A stretch of 64,000 bases of DNA from Vampirovibrio sp041737375 (GCF_041737375.1 NZ_JBGSRV010000008.1:1-64000); one strand, 5' to 3'. Shown: positions 35,290 through 44,088, counted from the stretch's first letter. A program made the numbers and translations. The notes: generated by a model not told the origin, from the sequence alone.

Positions 35290-37212
35290 TTACAAGGTGC
35301 TGGGATCAAAATAGTTGGTGCGCCCGTGGCTTTTTTTCTGCTGGCCATCGTAGTTGCTTATAATCGAGCTTTCCATGCTTTTCATCTGTTTGCTGGCCGG
35401 GTTATCAATAATTTGAGAGGGGGACAGCGAAAAAGAAGGCATTGCTTTGGGCTGAATGCCCGCTGGGGCTTGAGGCACAAAGCCCGGTGGCTGCAATGGG
35501 TTTTGAGGAGAGTTCACACTGGCCTTTGACATTGGGTTAGGGGCCATGCCGCCTGCTGGCTGCATGCCGGGAGGGGTGATGATGCCTTGCGGTGCCTGGG
35601 CGGGTTGCTTGCCTTTGCCATCCAAGCTGTCCTTGCTGGGTTTGCCAAAAATCAGGTGCGCTATTTTTTCGCCCCCAAACTGGAAGGCGGAACCAATGGC
35701 GAACATGGCAATCAGCTCAGTGGCCAAGCCCCCCATGGTTAGTCGGGCAAAAAAGCCGCCAATACCTTTGCCGAAAACAGTCCCCATGCCTTTGGCAAAA
35801 CGACTGCCTTCGCCACCCAGCAGTTTTTGGACGCCTTTGCCAAAGCGTTCCCCAAAAATGGGTATCCGGCTTCCAACCGCATTGTCAAACGGGCGCATCG
35901 TGCCAAATTTACCCAGTAATTTATGAAAGGCGGTTGAACTGTTTAACCATTTACGCCCCAGTTCCCAACCCACAAAATTGGCAATGCCGGTGCCGAAAAA
36001 ATCGTGGAAGAAGGTTCTGGTTTTTTCCCCTTCTTTGGCATTTTTGGCCTTTTGGAGGGACATGCCGAAAAGAAAACCGCCAGCCATCAGAGGGCCTAGC
36101 AGGCTGGCATTGAAAATACTTTTAGAGCCCAGGCTTAGCGTATCCCCGTTAAAAATACGCTGGATGTATTGCCCACTGAGGGCCATCATTCGGCCTAGCG
36201 GGCCAACATTGCCTTCTGCCAGCTTGGCGGTGAGTTTGGCCTGAGCCTCATAGGCAGGCTTGTAATGGCCTTTCAGCCCTCGAATTCTTTCTTTGAGCCC
36301 CCGCAGTTTCTGTAAAATCTGTTTTTCATCGGGAGAGAGCGGGTGGGTGGCGTTTTCCAAATAGTGCAGCTGGGCACGGGCCTGATTTAAAGTGGTTTCA
36401 AAATTTAAATTGTGAGGGTTTTTTAGCCATTGGGCATCTTTTTGAGCAAAGTTGAAAAATGGGGTATCTGCCTTGAGCCGTCGTTTTTCTTTGCCTCTCA
36501 GGATTTCCTGATAAGCATCGGAATTGGCGGGTAAGTCTTTGATTCTCTGCTTAAAGTTTTTATCAACGTGCTGGTTGTAGGCTTTAATAATATCCAGCTT
36601 TTTGGCCTGCAAATACTGTTGTTCATACGCTTTTTTCAGGTTGTCATTAAAGCGGTTAGGAAATTTTTCCATCATCGCTTCAATATGGCGTTTCTCCATG
36701 TCAGAAACCGAATTCTGCGCGTACTTTTGCCATTGGAGCTTGGCAGGATCTTTAGAGAGGTTCACGGGGACGCTGGAGGCGGTGGTTAACAGGCCTTCCT
36801 TTAACCACGGATGTTTGCCACCCAGTTTTTGGTAACGGGCGCCAGCCCAGTCCGTCAGTTTTCGAACACCCGGAACGTTGTCCAGCCATTTTGCGACGGC
36901 GGGAATGGGGCCATTGTACTGTTGGCCCATTAGAGCTGAAAAGCCATAAGCGGTACCCAACCCGGCCACCATGCCAATCCCCATTTCCTTGGGGCCTGGA
37001 AAAATATTCAGTAAATCTCCCCCGTTGGGGTCTGCCACCTGTTGTTGCGCTTGGGCCATCATGCGGGGATCAACCCCTCCTTGGGCCATGGCGGCTGCCT
37101 GTAGCGGGTTCATTCCAACAGGCCCATCTGGCGAGGGTTGCTGAGGGGGCATCAGCCCGTTTAATGCTGGCGGGAATGCTCCCTTTTGAAACTGGGGAAA
37201 TGGTTGGCCCAT
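35290..37212 (-). CDS. Large lineage-specific membrane protein
   Basis: 640 residues; not recognised. N-terminal Pro/Gln/Gly-rich part, then a helical charged middle (about 170-330, Lys/Gln/Leu-rich, coiled-coil-like), then several Gly-rich hydrophobic segments (SIFNASLLGPLMAGGFLFGMSL; FGTGIANFVGWELG; GKGIGGFFARLTMGGLATELIAMFAIGSAF) and a Pro/Met-rich C-tail ending in a charged segment. The loop between the first two hydrophobic segments, QKAKNAKEGEKTRTFFHDFF, resembles the charged loop in the 3386 protein. AGGGA lies upstream of ATG 37212. Possibly a structural envelope protein of this lineage. Confidence 0.75.
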   Translation of the reverse strand: MGQPFPQFQKGAFPPALNGLMPPQQPSPDGPVGMNPLQAAAMAQGGVDPRMMAQAQQQVADPNGGDLLNIFPGPKEMGIGMVAGLGTAYGFSALMGQQYNGPIPAVAKWLDNVPGVRKLTDWAGARYQKLGGKHPWLKEGLLTTASSVPVNLSKDPAKLQWQKYAQNSVSDMEKRHIEAMMEKFPNRFNDNLKKAYEQQYLQAKKLDIIKAYNQHVDKNFKQRIKDLPANSDAYQEILRGKEKRRLKADTPFFNFAQKDAQWLKNPHNLNFETTLNQARAQLHYLENATHPLSPDEKQILQKLRGLKERIRGLKGHYKPAYEAQAKLTAKLAEGNVGPLGRMMALSGQYIQRIFNGDTLSLGSKSIFNASLLGPLMAGGFLFGMSLQKAKNAKEGEKTRTFFHDFFGTGIANFVGWELGRKWLNSSTAFHKLLGKFGTMRPFDNAVGSRIPIFGERFGKGVQKLLGGEGSRFAKGMGTVFGKGIGGFFARLTMGGLATELIAMFAIGSAFQFGGEKIAHLIFGKPSKDSLDGKGKQPAQAPQGIITPPGMQPAGGMAPNPMSKASVNSPQNPLQPPGFVPQAPAGIQPKAMPSFSLSPSQIIDNPASKQMKSMESSIISNYDGQQKKSHGRTNYFDPSTL

Positions 37213-37674
37213 GCTAAATCGTCCCTATTGGTGTCGCCTTTGCCTGCAGATGTATCCGTGACATCTTGAATTACAGGCATAAAAACAGGCAATGGGTATT
37301 TTGTGTTACTCAAAGTCTCCATTCTGTTTCTTATCTTAGCTCGAACAATCAGCAACACAAAATGCCTGTTGAGCAGGTTCTTTTAACAGGCTCTACACCC
37401 GTGAAAGGAGAAACGGCCCTTTATCTACATTGTTTGAAGGTGGGCGGCAGGCCCGAATTTTTGTAGAATCAAGGCCATACTCGTAAACTTGCGGGTGGTT
37501 CAAGAATAGTAAACAAACATAATTGTGGATTTCTGATTTGATTTAAAACGGGCGCAATTCAATGGCGTCCGTTTCTTTTTGGTTCGTGCCGTCAATAATA
37601 GCCCCGTGGGCGCAGCCCAATAGATTTGCCGTAATCACAGACAATGCGTTCAAACGGATAGGCTGTTGCCGGAA
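37213..37674. other. Intergenic region with inverted repeats
   Basis: 462 bases. It holds an interrupted inverted repeat (arms 37284-37307 and 37354-37370: AACAGGCA..ATTTTGTGTT versus AACACAAAATGCCTGTT) and the hairpin at 37546-37574. The part 37546-37674 is also an open extension of the Dam reading frame beyond its stop codon (see findings). Confidence 0.5.
37546..37579. terminator. Hairpin downstream of dam
   Basis: AAACGGGCGC (37546-37555) pairs with GCGTCCGTTT (37565-37574), ten pairs with one G-T, followed on the plus strand by CTTTTT and on the minus strand by TTTTA. It probably ends the dam transcript on the minus strand and could also stop a plus-strand transcript. Confidence 0.65.
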
Positions 37675-38496
37675 CTAGCCCGCCAAAATTTCCTCATCCC
37701 CAAACAGGGCCAGCATTTCATTGGCCTGTCCACGGGCATCGCCTTTGCAGCTAATGAAGCGGCGCACCTGGAAGGATACAATTTTAGCGGATTCGTAAGC
37801 GGTTTGGGTAAAGGTGGTGTCGTGGTTTGAAATTACCACGTGGACGCCTTTTTTAGACAAGCTTTTTGCCAGCTCAGCCAGGGTTTGCTGTTCCTTAATG
37901 CCAAAACCGCCGCTGCTGTAGCTGGTAAAGTTGGCGGTTTCTGTCAGGGGCACATAGGGCGGATCGCAATAAATGACATCGCCGGGTTGCGCCATTTCCA
38001 TGGTTTCCACAAACCCTTGCTTTAACAGGGTGACACCCTGAATTTTGCGGTGAAACTGGGCCATTTCCTCAGCGGGAAAGTAGGGCTTGGTATAACGGCC
38101 AAAAGGAACGTTGAACTCGCCTTTGTTGTTGTATCGGCAGAGTCCGTTGTAACCGTGGCGGTTGAAATAGAGGAACAAGGCGGCTCTTAGTCTTGCATCG
38201 GTGAGGCTGTTAAACATTTTACGGAACTGGTAGTAAGTGTCTGAATCATTCATTTCTTTGGCAAAAAAGGTGTTGCAGTAGCCAATAAACCGCTCACCAT
38301 CCTTTTGCAGGTAATGGTACAGGGTCATCAGGTCCTCGTTCACGTCGCTGAGGATGGCGCTGTCAAAGTCGGTATTCAAAAAAACAGCCGCGGAGCCTGC
38401 GAATGGCTCAATCAATCGGTTTCCGGCTGGCAAAACAGCCTTGATTCTGTCGATAATGGCAAATTTGTTGCCTGCCCATTTTAGGAACGGTTTCAT
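37675..38496 (-). CDS. dam: Dam-type DNA adenine-N6 methyltransferase
   Basis: 273 residues from ATG 38496 (GGAGAAATC upstream). Alpha-class order: KPFLKWAGNK at the start, SAM motif LIEPFAGSAAVFL (28-40), DVNEDLMTLYHYL, NRHGYNGLCRYNNKGEFNVPFGRY (112-135) and catalytic DPPY (178-181), plus ISNHDT. Length and motifs match Dam/DpnM enzymes that methylate adenine in GATC; target specificity is inferred. No restriction endonuclease is adjacent, so it looks like an orphan. An in-frame extension to 38613 reads protein-like and cannot be excluded as an N-terminal addition. Six GATC sites lie upstream. Confidence 0.92.
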   Translation of the reverse strand: MKPFLKWAGNKFAIIDRIKAVLPAGNRLIEPFAGSAAVFLNTDFDSAILSDVNEDLMTLYHYLQKDGERFIGYCNTFFAKEMNDSDTYYQFRKMFNSLTDARLRAALFLYFNRHGYNGLCRYNNKGEFNVPFGRYTKPYFPAEEMAQFHRKIQGVTLLKQGFVETMEMAQPGDVIYCDPPYVPLTETANFTSYSSGGFGIKEQQTLAELAKSLSKKGVHVVISNHDTTFTQTAYESAKIVSFQVRRFISCKGDARGQANEMLALFGDEEILAG

Positions 38497-38582
38497 GATT
38501 TCTCCACTAACCTTTACCTTTCTTAACTCATCATAATATTCTTTTACAATTTCGGGAAGCCCACCCAGCAAAGTTTTTTCAA

Positions 38583-38685
38583 GATCCTCTCCCTGTAGGA
38601 GCCTTTTAAGCAAAGCCCTTTCTCTGATCGGGTTCTGGATCTACACGCTCTGAAAAGCCTTGCGGGATCAGGATTTGGATCGATC
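38583..38685. promoter_or_regulatory. Cluster of six GATC sites upstream of dam
   Basis: GATC begins at 38583, 38626, 38638, 38666, 38678 and 38682: six sites in 103 bases, 87 to 190 bases before the dam start, against about one per 256 expected by chance. If Dam methylates GATC, the cluster could set its own expression. Confidence 0.55.
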
Positions 38686-39164
38686 CTGTTAACATGCGCT
38701 TTGGTTTTCAGGGTGTAGGGGTGTAAAAAAGCGGTTTGCCCGCTGATTTTTGAGGTGAGTTTAAAAAAAATGGGGACCTTTTTGGGTTTTAATTCAAATT
38801 TTAATAAATAAGTTGTTTTGTGCTGATAGCTTTATTTGGTTTTTGGGTTGGAGAGAATAGAACACTTTAATATTTTTGTTACAGGGGGTTTACTTTAAAT
38901 CCTGAGCGAGGACAATTAAACCTATTAGAACTGACTTGGGTTTTAGTATTTAATTGAATGGTCGGGTTTCATGGGTTTGGTTTCATAGCTTTTAAATAAG
39001 TGGGCAATCCATTTCTCTCGATCTATTTAAAGGGCTTTGCAAACGGCCAATTAGGGGTTTTACATTTACATTCTCTTTGCTTAGAAGCCTTTCCTGGTTT
39101 GGAGGGTGCTTTCATCAAGCTGAAAAAATTAAATTAAAAAGACTACAAAAAAGGTGATGAACAT

Positions 39165-39290
39165 AGGTTTCCGAAAGGAAACCTTTTTTTTGAACTAAAG
39201 TCCGAAAGGAAACCTTTTTTTGAACATAAATCCGAAAGAAGCCTTTTTTGAGCTAAACGTCTCAAAGGAACTCTTTTTAGACAAAAATCC
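39165..39290. repeat. 30-bp tandem repeat with terminator hairpin
   Basis: Unit TCCGAAAGGAAACC-T(6-8)-GAACATAAA occurs at about 39170, 39201, 39231 and 39260 (spacings 31, 30, 29) and decays rightward. Only the first copy has the complementary 5' arm: AGGTTTCC (39165-39172), GAAA loop, GGAAACCT (39177-39184), eight T. That copy is a textbook plus-strand terminator. Confidence 0.75.
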
Positions 39291-39365
39291 AGCAGTAAGC
39301 CAGCTGTTGATGAAAGCAGGGAGGGCAAGCATTGCTTGGCTCCGAGGGATGCCATGATGTTTGCT

Positions 39366-40970
39366 TTAAAATTTGGTGGCGGATCGATGGGTCCAAAAGG
39401 GCCACCACCGTTTGGGGTGCCATAGGGCGTTTTGTCTGCCAGCCAAGGCTAAAACGGTTTTAGCCCGGTCTTTCGTTGATTGAGCGGGCTTTCCAAAATG
39501 CCAAAGGGGCTTGCTCATAAAGGGGATGCCATACATCAAATTCTCGCTGAGGACTTGCAGGCGGCTCAAATCGGTTAAGGCGGCTGCCCCGTGGCTAACG
39601 CCGGAGCCACTGTGTTTCCAGCCGCCCCAAGGGGCGCAGGGCAGGGCGTAATTGGTGGGCCCAACATCATTAATCACCACCGTGCCGCAATGCAGCAGGC
39701 TGGCCACTTGCCGGGCCTGAGAAGGGGGGCCAAAAACGCTGGCGGTTAACCCAAAGGGGGTATCATTGGCCATGCGCACGGCCTGCTCAATGGTGTCATA
39801 AGGGATGACGGGCAATACCGGGCCGAAGCACTCTTCGTTCAAAATACGGGCGCTGGGCGGCACTTGGGTAAATAGGGTGGGGGCGTAGAAAAAGCCGGGG
39901 CCTGGCAAGTGATGTCCTCCCTGCAGTAGCTGAGCGCCTTGCTGTATGGCGTTTTGCACTTGCTCGTGAATTAGAGTGCGCTGGGCCTCGTTAATGAGGG
40001 GGCCTACCTGAGGGTCTGGCTGATCGGGCGAACCAACCCGCAAGCGCTGCATTTTGCTTGCCAGTAGTTTCAGGAAGGCGGCTTCATGTCGGGCAGGCAC
40101 CAACAGGCGCTTGACGGCGGCACAGGTTTGGCCCGCGTTAATAAAGCGCCCCCACAGTGCATAGCTGGCCGCTTTGTCTAAATCACAGTCTTCCAGAATG
40201 ATCATGGCGTCACTGCCGCCTAACTCCAGGCTGCACCACAAATCTCGTTCTGCCGCCTGTTGAGCGATTAACTGCCCGGTGCGCCGACTGCCCGTAAAAA
40301 TAACCCCGTCAATCGGCTGGGCCAGTAACTGAGCGCCGGTGGCGCCATCGCCTATCACTATTTGAGCGATTTCCGGGTCAAGGCCCGAGGCGCTCAGGGC
40401 GTCTCGAACCACTGCAATCAGGGCTTTTCCACACTCAGGGGTGAGTTCGCTGGGCTTTAAAACAACGCTGTTTCCGGCCATCAGGGCGGCGGCAATACCG
40501 CTGCAGGCAATGGCTACCGGAAAATTCCAGGGGGCGATAATGGCGATGACTCCTCGCGGATGCCAGGTTTGATGGTGCAGTCGTGCGGTGACCAGTGAGA
40601 GGAGATCGGGTTGAATTAAGCTGGGCCGCAAGCGTTGAGGGCCAATTTCGGCATAGTAGCTCAGTACATTCAGGGCGGTTGCGATATCGGCTTCCAGAGA
40701 ATCTCCGAGGGGTTTGCCCGTTTCCCGGCTAATTATTTCGGCCAGCTTATGGGCCTGTTGATACAGCCGGTTGCGCATGGCTTTTAAGCCATGGGCCCGT
40801 TTTTTAAGGGATATTTTCTGCCACTGGCCTTGCGCCAGCCGAGCCCGAAGCACGGCGGCCTCCACTTCGGCTTCCGAGGCCACGGGATAGTCGGCGATTA
40901 GTTGGCCTGTGGCGGGATTCAATTTACGGATATGACGGTCGGCAAGGGTTGGCATTAGCGGAATTCCCAT
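39366..40970 (-). CDS. NAD(P)-dependent aldehyde dehydrogenase
   Basis: 534 residues. ALDH superfamily features: IIAPWNFPVAIACSGIAAALMAGNSVVLKPSELTP (cofactor site), GVIFTGSRRTGQLIAQQA, general base Glu in LELGGSDAMIILED, nucleophile Cys in FINAGQTCAAVKRLLV, and EECFGPVLPVIPY. A basic C-terminal extension after the usual SHGAAALTDLSRLQV adds about 60 residues. It oxidises an aldehyde to its acid; the substrate cannot be told, though the family branch resembles benzaldehyde, coniferyl or succinate-semialdehyde enzymes. Start is 40970 or ATG 40955; both have a plausible ribosome site. Confidence 0.92.
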   Translation of the reverse strand: MGIPLMPTLADRHIRKLNPATGQLIADYPVASEAEVEAAVLRARLAQGQWQKISLKKRAHGLKAMRNRLYQQAHKLAEIISRETGKPLGDSLEADIATALNVLSYYAEIGPQRLRPSLIQPDLLSLVTARLHHQTWHPRGVIAIIAPWNFPVAIACSGIAAALMAGNSVVLKPSELTPECGKALIAVVRDALSASGLDPEIAQIVIGDGATGAQLLAQPIDGVIFTGSRRTGQLIAQQAAERDLWCSLELGGSDAMIILEDCDLDKAASYALWGRFINAGQTCAAVKRLLVPARHEAAFLKLLASKMQRLRVGSPDQPDPQVGPLINEAQRTLIHEQVQNAIQQGAQLLQGGHHLPGPGFFYAPTLFTQVPPSARILNEECFGPVLPVIPYDTIEQAVRMANDTPFGLTASVFGPPSQARQVASLLHCGTVVINDVGPTNYALPCAPWGGWKHSGSGVSHGAAALTDLSRLQVLSENLMYGIPFMSKPLWHFGKPAQSTKDRAKTVLALAGRQNALWHPKRWWPFWTHRSATKF

Positions 40971-41142
40971 TCATTGATTTCTTCCTATTATAACGATGAG
41001 GATCTTGAGTTGCTTTGGGAACGAAAGTCTTTACCCTGATCAATAACACACCGCAGTTGGGTTCAAAAAATTTCAATTGAAGTTTAGGGATTTCTGGTCG
41101 AAGGAGTGGATATCCCGATATTTCTGAACGTGGAGGATAGCC

Positions 41143-41550
41143 ATGAGTTTTGGCAAGGCCGTTAAAATATTTCAACTTCAAATCCTGAAACAGTCCGGTG
41201 TGAACGTAACGCCGCAGCAGTTAGGCCTTAAATCCGACCCCATTGCGGACTTGCAGGCGCAAAACCTGGCCGGTGGTTCTTTTAGAAATGTGCTGGGTGG
41301 CTTAACCCCGCCCACGCCTCCCACCCCACCCGCTGATTTGACGGACAGCGCCGCGCAAACCCAGTATCAACAGGATTTGCTGGCTTATAACAATAATTTT
41401 CAAAGCTACAATCAACGCATGATGCAGTTGATGTTGCAGCAATTCCAGACCATGCAGCAATCTTTAGTAGCCATGCAAAGAAACAATACCAATAACTCAT
41501 CCACCACGGATAATAGTGATACGGGTGCTGTGGGCGGGATATTGGGTTAG
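41143..41550 (+). CDS. Small Gln/Asn-rich unknown protein
   Basis: 135 residues with a clear GGAGG before ATG 41143. Starts MSFGKAVKIFQLQILKQSGVNVTPQQLGL, then a Pro/Thr linker (GGLTPPTPPTPPAD) and a helical segment very rich in Gln and Met (QRMMQLMLQQFQTMQQSLVAMQRNN), ending in an Asn/Ser/Thr/Gly tail. No signal peptide or membrane segment. Not recognised; probably a lineage-specific protein. Confidence 0.75.
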   Translation: MSFGKAVKIFQLQILKQSGVNVTPQQLGLKSDPIADLQAQNLAGGSFRNVLGGLTPPTPPTPPADLTDSAAQTQYQQDLLAYNNNFQSYNQRMMQLMLQQFQTMQQSLVAMQRNNTNNSSTTDNSDTGAVGGILG

Positions 41551-41694
41551 GCCCTGAGGCGTGTTGATTGCAATGGCAATGCATGATTTGAGCTGAGCAG
41601 TTGATATGGGAGCAAGGGTGGCATATCCCTTGTAAGGTGAGCTTTTGTTTTTGGGTATGGGCGTGTGAATTGAAAATACGGAGTAATGAGGACA

Positions 41695-42270
41695 ATGACT
41701 GTTAAAAAATGGAGCGCAGGATTGATGGCGCCAGTTAAATTTTTGGCTCTGGTTGTTTCGCTGGGTGTTTGGGTGGGCGGTTCTACGGCCTGCGCTTTTG
41801 CGTTGGAAAGTTTGCCCAACGTCGATCCTGCTGCTGCTTCAACCCCTTCAAATTTTTCCCGTGAGTTTTCCCCTCCTTCTCTGGCCGGATTGCGTTCCTT
41901 TGATGTCTTCGGGTTGGAGAAAGCCAGTTTTTCGGCTTTCCGGGAGAACGTGCCACCCGAAATTACGGAATACGCTCGGGCTGCCTTGCAGGCCGATACC
42001 CGGTTTGAGTACAGTTCTCCGGGCCAGGGCGTTTTAAAATTTGAATGCGTTGATTTCAAGTGTAACCGGATTCGGGCCGAAGTGACCCATGGGGTTGATG
42101 GTCCGGTGCTTTGGCAAACCGCTAGGGTGTATCGGCATTGCCCTTTGATTCGGTTCAGCTTTCAGCCAGACAGCAAGAAATTTGCTTATCGCATGGTCGA
42201 GCAATTGGGTCGTGATTATCAAAACGCTTTAAAAGCCAGTCGGGTCAAAATTGAAATTGAAAATCAGTAA
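41695..42270 (+). CDS. Secreted protein of unknown function
   Basis: 191 residues from ATG 41695 (GAGG just upstream; ATG 41686 is an alternative). Signal peptide MTVKKWSAGLMAPVKFLALVVSLGVWVGGSTACAFA, then a mature domain with two Cys in FECVDFKCNRIRAEV and a helical C-terminus. The exported domain is about 155 residues. No family recognised. A strong terminator follows. Confidence 0.75.
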   Translation: MTVKKWSAGLMAPVKFLALVVSLGVWVGGSTACAFALESLPNVDPAAASTPSNFSREFSPPSLAGLRSFDVFGLEKASFSAFRENVPPEITEYARAALQADTRFEYSSPGQGVLKFECVDFKCNRIRAEVTHGVDGPVLWQTARVYRHCPLIRFSFQPDSKKFAYRMVEQLGRDYQNALKASRVKIEIENQ

Positions 42271-42299
42271 GTTTGTCATTAACAGACTGAAGCCGTGTC

Positions 42300-42335
42300 G
42301 GGCCACCCTTGCAAAGTCGGGGTGGCCCCTCATTT
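42300..42335 (+). terminator. Rho-independent terminator
   Basis: GGGCCACCC (42300-42308) pairs with GGGTGGCCC (42320-42328), followed by CTCATTTT. It ends the secreted-protein gene. Confidence 0.85.
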
Positions 42336-42534
42336 TAGTTAGAAAATTCAGTGCCGCTTCTGAAAACTCAAATCGGTTAAGTAGGGCATTTTGAGCGTTT
42401 AAAACTCCGGTATAATAAAGGTAAAATGTATCTCTCAGCCATGCTGGCTTCAAATCAGTATGGATGCTGGATAAACGGTTTTAGAAACGCCCGTTTGATA
42501 ATGCCTGAAGCAGGAAGAGAGTTTGTAGTTTTTC

Positions 42535-43002
42535 ATGAAGCCCAGCGTTCCCAACTATTTGGCCCCCTTTGGTATTAATTTGGTTGAAACGGTTTTGGTC
42601 ATCGCCGTGATTGCGGTGTTATCCATTTTTGCCATGGTTTCGTTTGGCGGCTCAAACGAAGAGCGGGATGCCGAGATGGTGATCACCGCTCAGGCCACCT
42701 TGCAATCGGTGGTGACTCAGGGGGCTACCCGGCTGGATATGAAGCCTGCGGAGTTCAAAGACGATCATTATGAGATGGTGTTGACCGCCGCACGGGCCAG
42801 TATTGGCCAAAAATACAGTCACAAGGGCGATGCGCGGTTGATTCGGAATGATTCCCGGTTTTTGCTCAACATTCCTTCCACCGGTCGCTCGGCTGAATTT
42901 CAGGTGGACCCCAATGGGACAGTGCGATTGGTGAGCATCGGTAAATTTTCGCCCGATAAATACAAAATTGACCCGGCCACTGGCATTTTATATAAGCCTT
43001 GA
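42535..43002 (+). CDS. Type IV prepilin-like (pseudopilin) protein
   Basis: 155 residues. The type III signal sequence is clear: a 13-residue leader ending in Gly, then INLVETVLVIAVIAVLSIFAMV with Glu at position +5 of the mature protein, as required by prepilin peptidase PilD. The globular part is short and ends IDPATGILYKP. Such proteins are subunits of type IV pili, type II secretion or competence pili. No other pilus gene is adjacent, so the machine it serves is unknown. Confidence 0.85.
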   Translation: MKPSVPNYLAPFGINLVETVLVIAVIAVLSIFAMVSFGGSNEERDAEMVITAQATLQSVVTQGATRLDMKPAEFKDDHYEMVLTAARASIGQKYSHKGDARLIRNDSRFLLNIPSTGRSAEFQVDPNGTVRLVSIGKFSPDKYKIDPATGILYKP

Positions 43003-43182
43003 GCTTTCCGGGCTGAAGTGTTTCAGCAGGTCAAAAAGCCTGTTTGGCGCTATTTTTTTGAGCGTAGCGCTACGATTCATTGTTGAGCCCAAGTTAAGCC
43101 CAGGTTGAGCTCAAGAAAACGGCCCTTGAAAGCGGATGTAATATACAATAAAGATAGAGTCAGCAGATAGAGACGAGCGTTG

Positions 43183-43857
43183 ATGAAAACACGGGTTTTA
43201 ATCGTGGAAGATCACCAGATGACCTTGGTGGGTCTGAAAATGCTATTAGAAAAAAACGAAGGCATTGAGGTGGTGGGGGAAGCGGGCAATGGACTGGAAG
43301 CCGTTTCCAAGGCCGATACCGTGCAGCCGGATGTGATTCTGATGGATATTGGGCTTCCTGAAATGGATGGCGTAGAGGCCACTCAGCGTATTAAAAAAGC
43401 GCACCCCGGCACCCGAATTATCATGCTGACCTCCAAGGATAATGAGCAAGATGTGTTTGCGGCCCTTTCCGCCGGGGCGGATGCTTACTGCATGAAAGGG
43501 ATTTCGATCGATGCCCTGACCGCGGCCATTGAAGCGGTTAAAGAAGGGACTGCCTGGTTAGATCCCGCTGTAGCCCGCATGGTGTTGGGCCGTTTTCAGG
43601 GTGGTCCACCCGGATTGCCCTCGGGTAATGCGTCCACCGCTTCCGATTCTTCGACCGCCTCGGATTGCCCTTTGACGGCTCGTGAAATGGAAGTGCTGCG
43701 GCTGATTGTGGACGGTCTGTCCAACCCGGAAATCGCTGAAGCCTTAACCATCACCAAGGCCACTGCCAAGGCGCATGTCCATAGTATTTTGCAAAAATTG
43801 TGCGTGGATGATCGAACTCAAGCCGCTGTGTTGGCCATGCGTCAAGGTTATGTTTAA
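43183..43857 (+). CDS. NarL/FixJ-family response regulator
   Basis: 224 residues from ATG 43183 (a TTG three bases before is not preferred). Receiver domain: VLIVEDHQMTLVGL, phospho-acceptor Asp55 in VILMDIGLPEMDG, IIMLTSKDN with Thr/Ser switch, and Lys in AYCMKGIS. A Ser/Thr-rich linker leads to a LuxR-type HTH: LTAREMEVLRLIVDGLSNPEIAEALTITKATAKAHVHSILQKLCVDDRTQAAVLAMRQGYV. DNA-binding transcription factor; no histidine kinase gene is nearby, so it is an orphan in this window. Confidence 0.95.
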   Translation: MKTRVLIVEDHQMTLVGLKMLLEKNEGIEVVGEAGNGLEAVSKADTVQPDVILMDIGLPEMDGVEATQRIKKAHPGTRIIMLTSKDNEQDVFAALSAGADAYCMKGISIDALTAAIEAVKEGTAWLDPAVARMVLGRFQGGPPGLPSGNASTASDSSTASDCPLTAREMEVLRLIVDGLSNPEIAEALTITKATAKAHVHSILQKLCVDDRTQAAVLAMRQGYV

Positions 43858-44088
43858 TCTGGCTGACTGCCCCTGATAAGCCAGCTCAAAGTTGCTATAA
43901 GCTTTGGTGCTTGAGCATGGGTGTTTGACCTGAAAATTACCAAACCGGGGAATAGGCGAGCCTGAGGCATCGTTTTACACTGGAATTCGCACCCAGACCG
44001 GGTTGCTAAAATTCTGGACTGAATCATCGGTTGGTTAATTTATCGTGCCTAAAGGGCTGTTTATGCTCCCAAAGAGCGGGGAAGATTC

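Larger units (their letters stand above)
38497..39365. other. Dam upstream region and AT-rich non-coding stretch
   Basis: 869 bases. 38583-38685 holds six GATC sites. 38606-38695 (minus) is a 29-codon ATG-started frame. 38740-39160 is AT-rich with no gene. 39165-39290 carries a 30-bp tandem repeat starting with a terminator-like hairpin. Nothing else is recognised. Confidence 0.5.

Noticed and set aside
37546..37579. Plus-strand terminator as proof of an sRNA upstream
   Set aside because: The hairpin also ends with TTTT on the minus strand, so it can simply be the dam terminator; no convincing plus-strand promoter was found.
38606..38695. 29-codon ATG frame upstream of dam as a gene
   Set aside because: No ribosome site and very short. 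It is kept only as part of the observation about protein-like flanks of dam.
39143..39355. 70-codon minus-strand frame with 10-residue periodicity
   Set aside because: The period comes from the 30-bp DNA repeat; spacings of 31, 30 and 29 break the frame relation, so it is not selected as protein.
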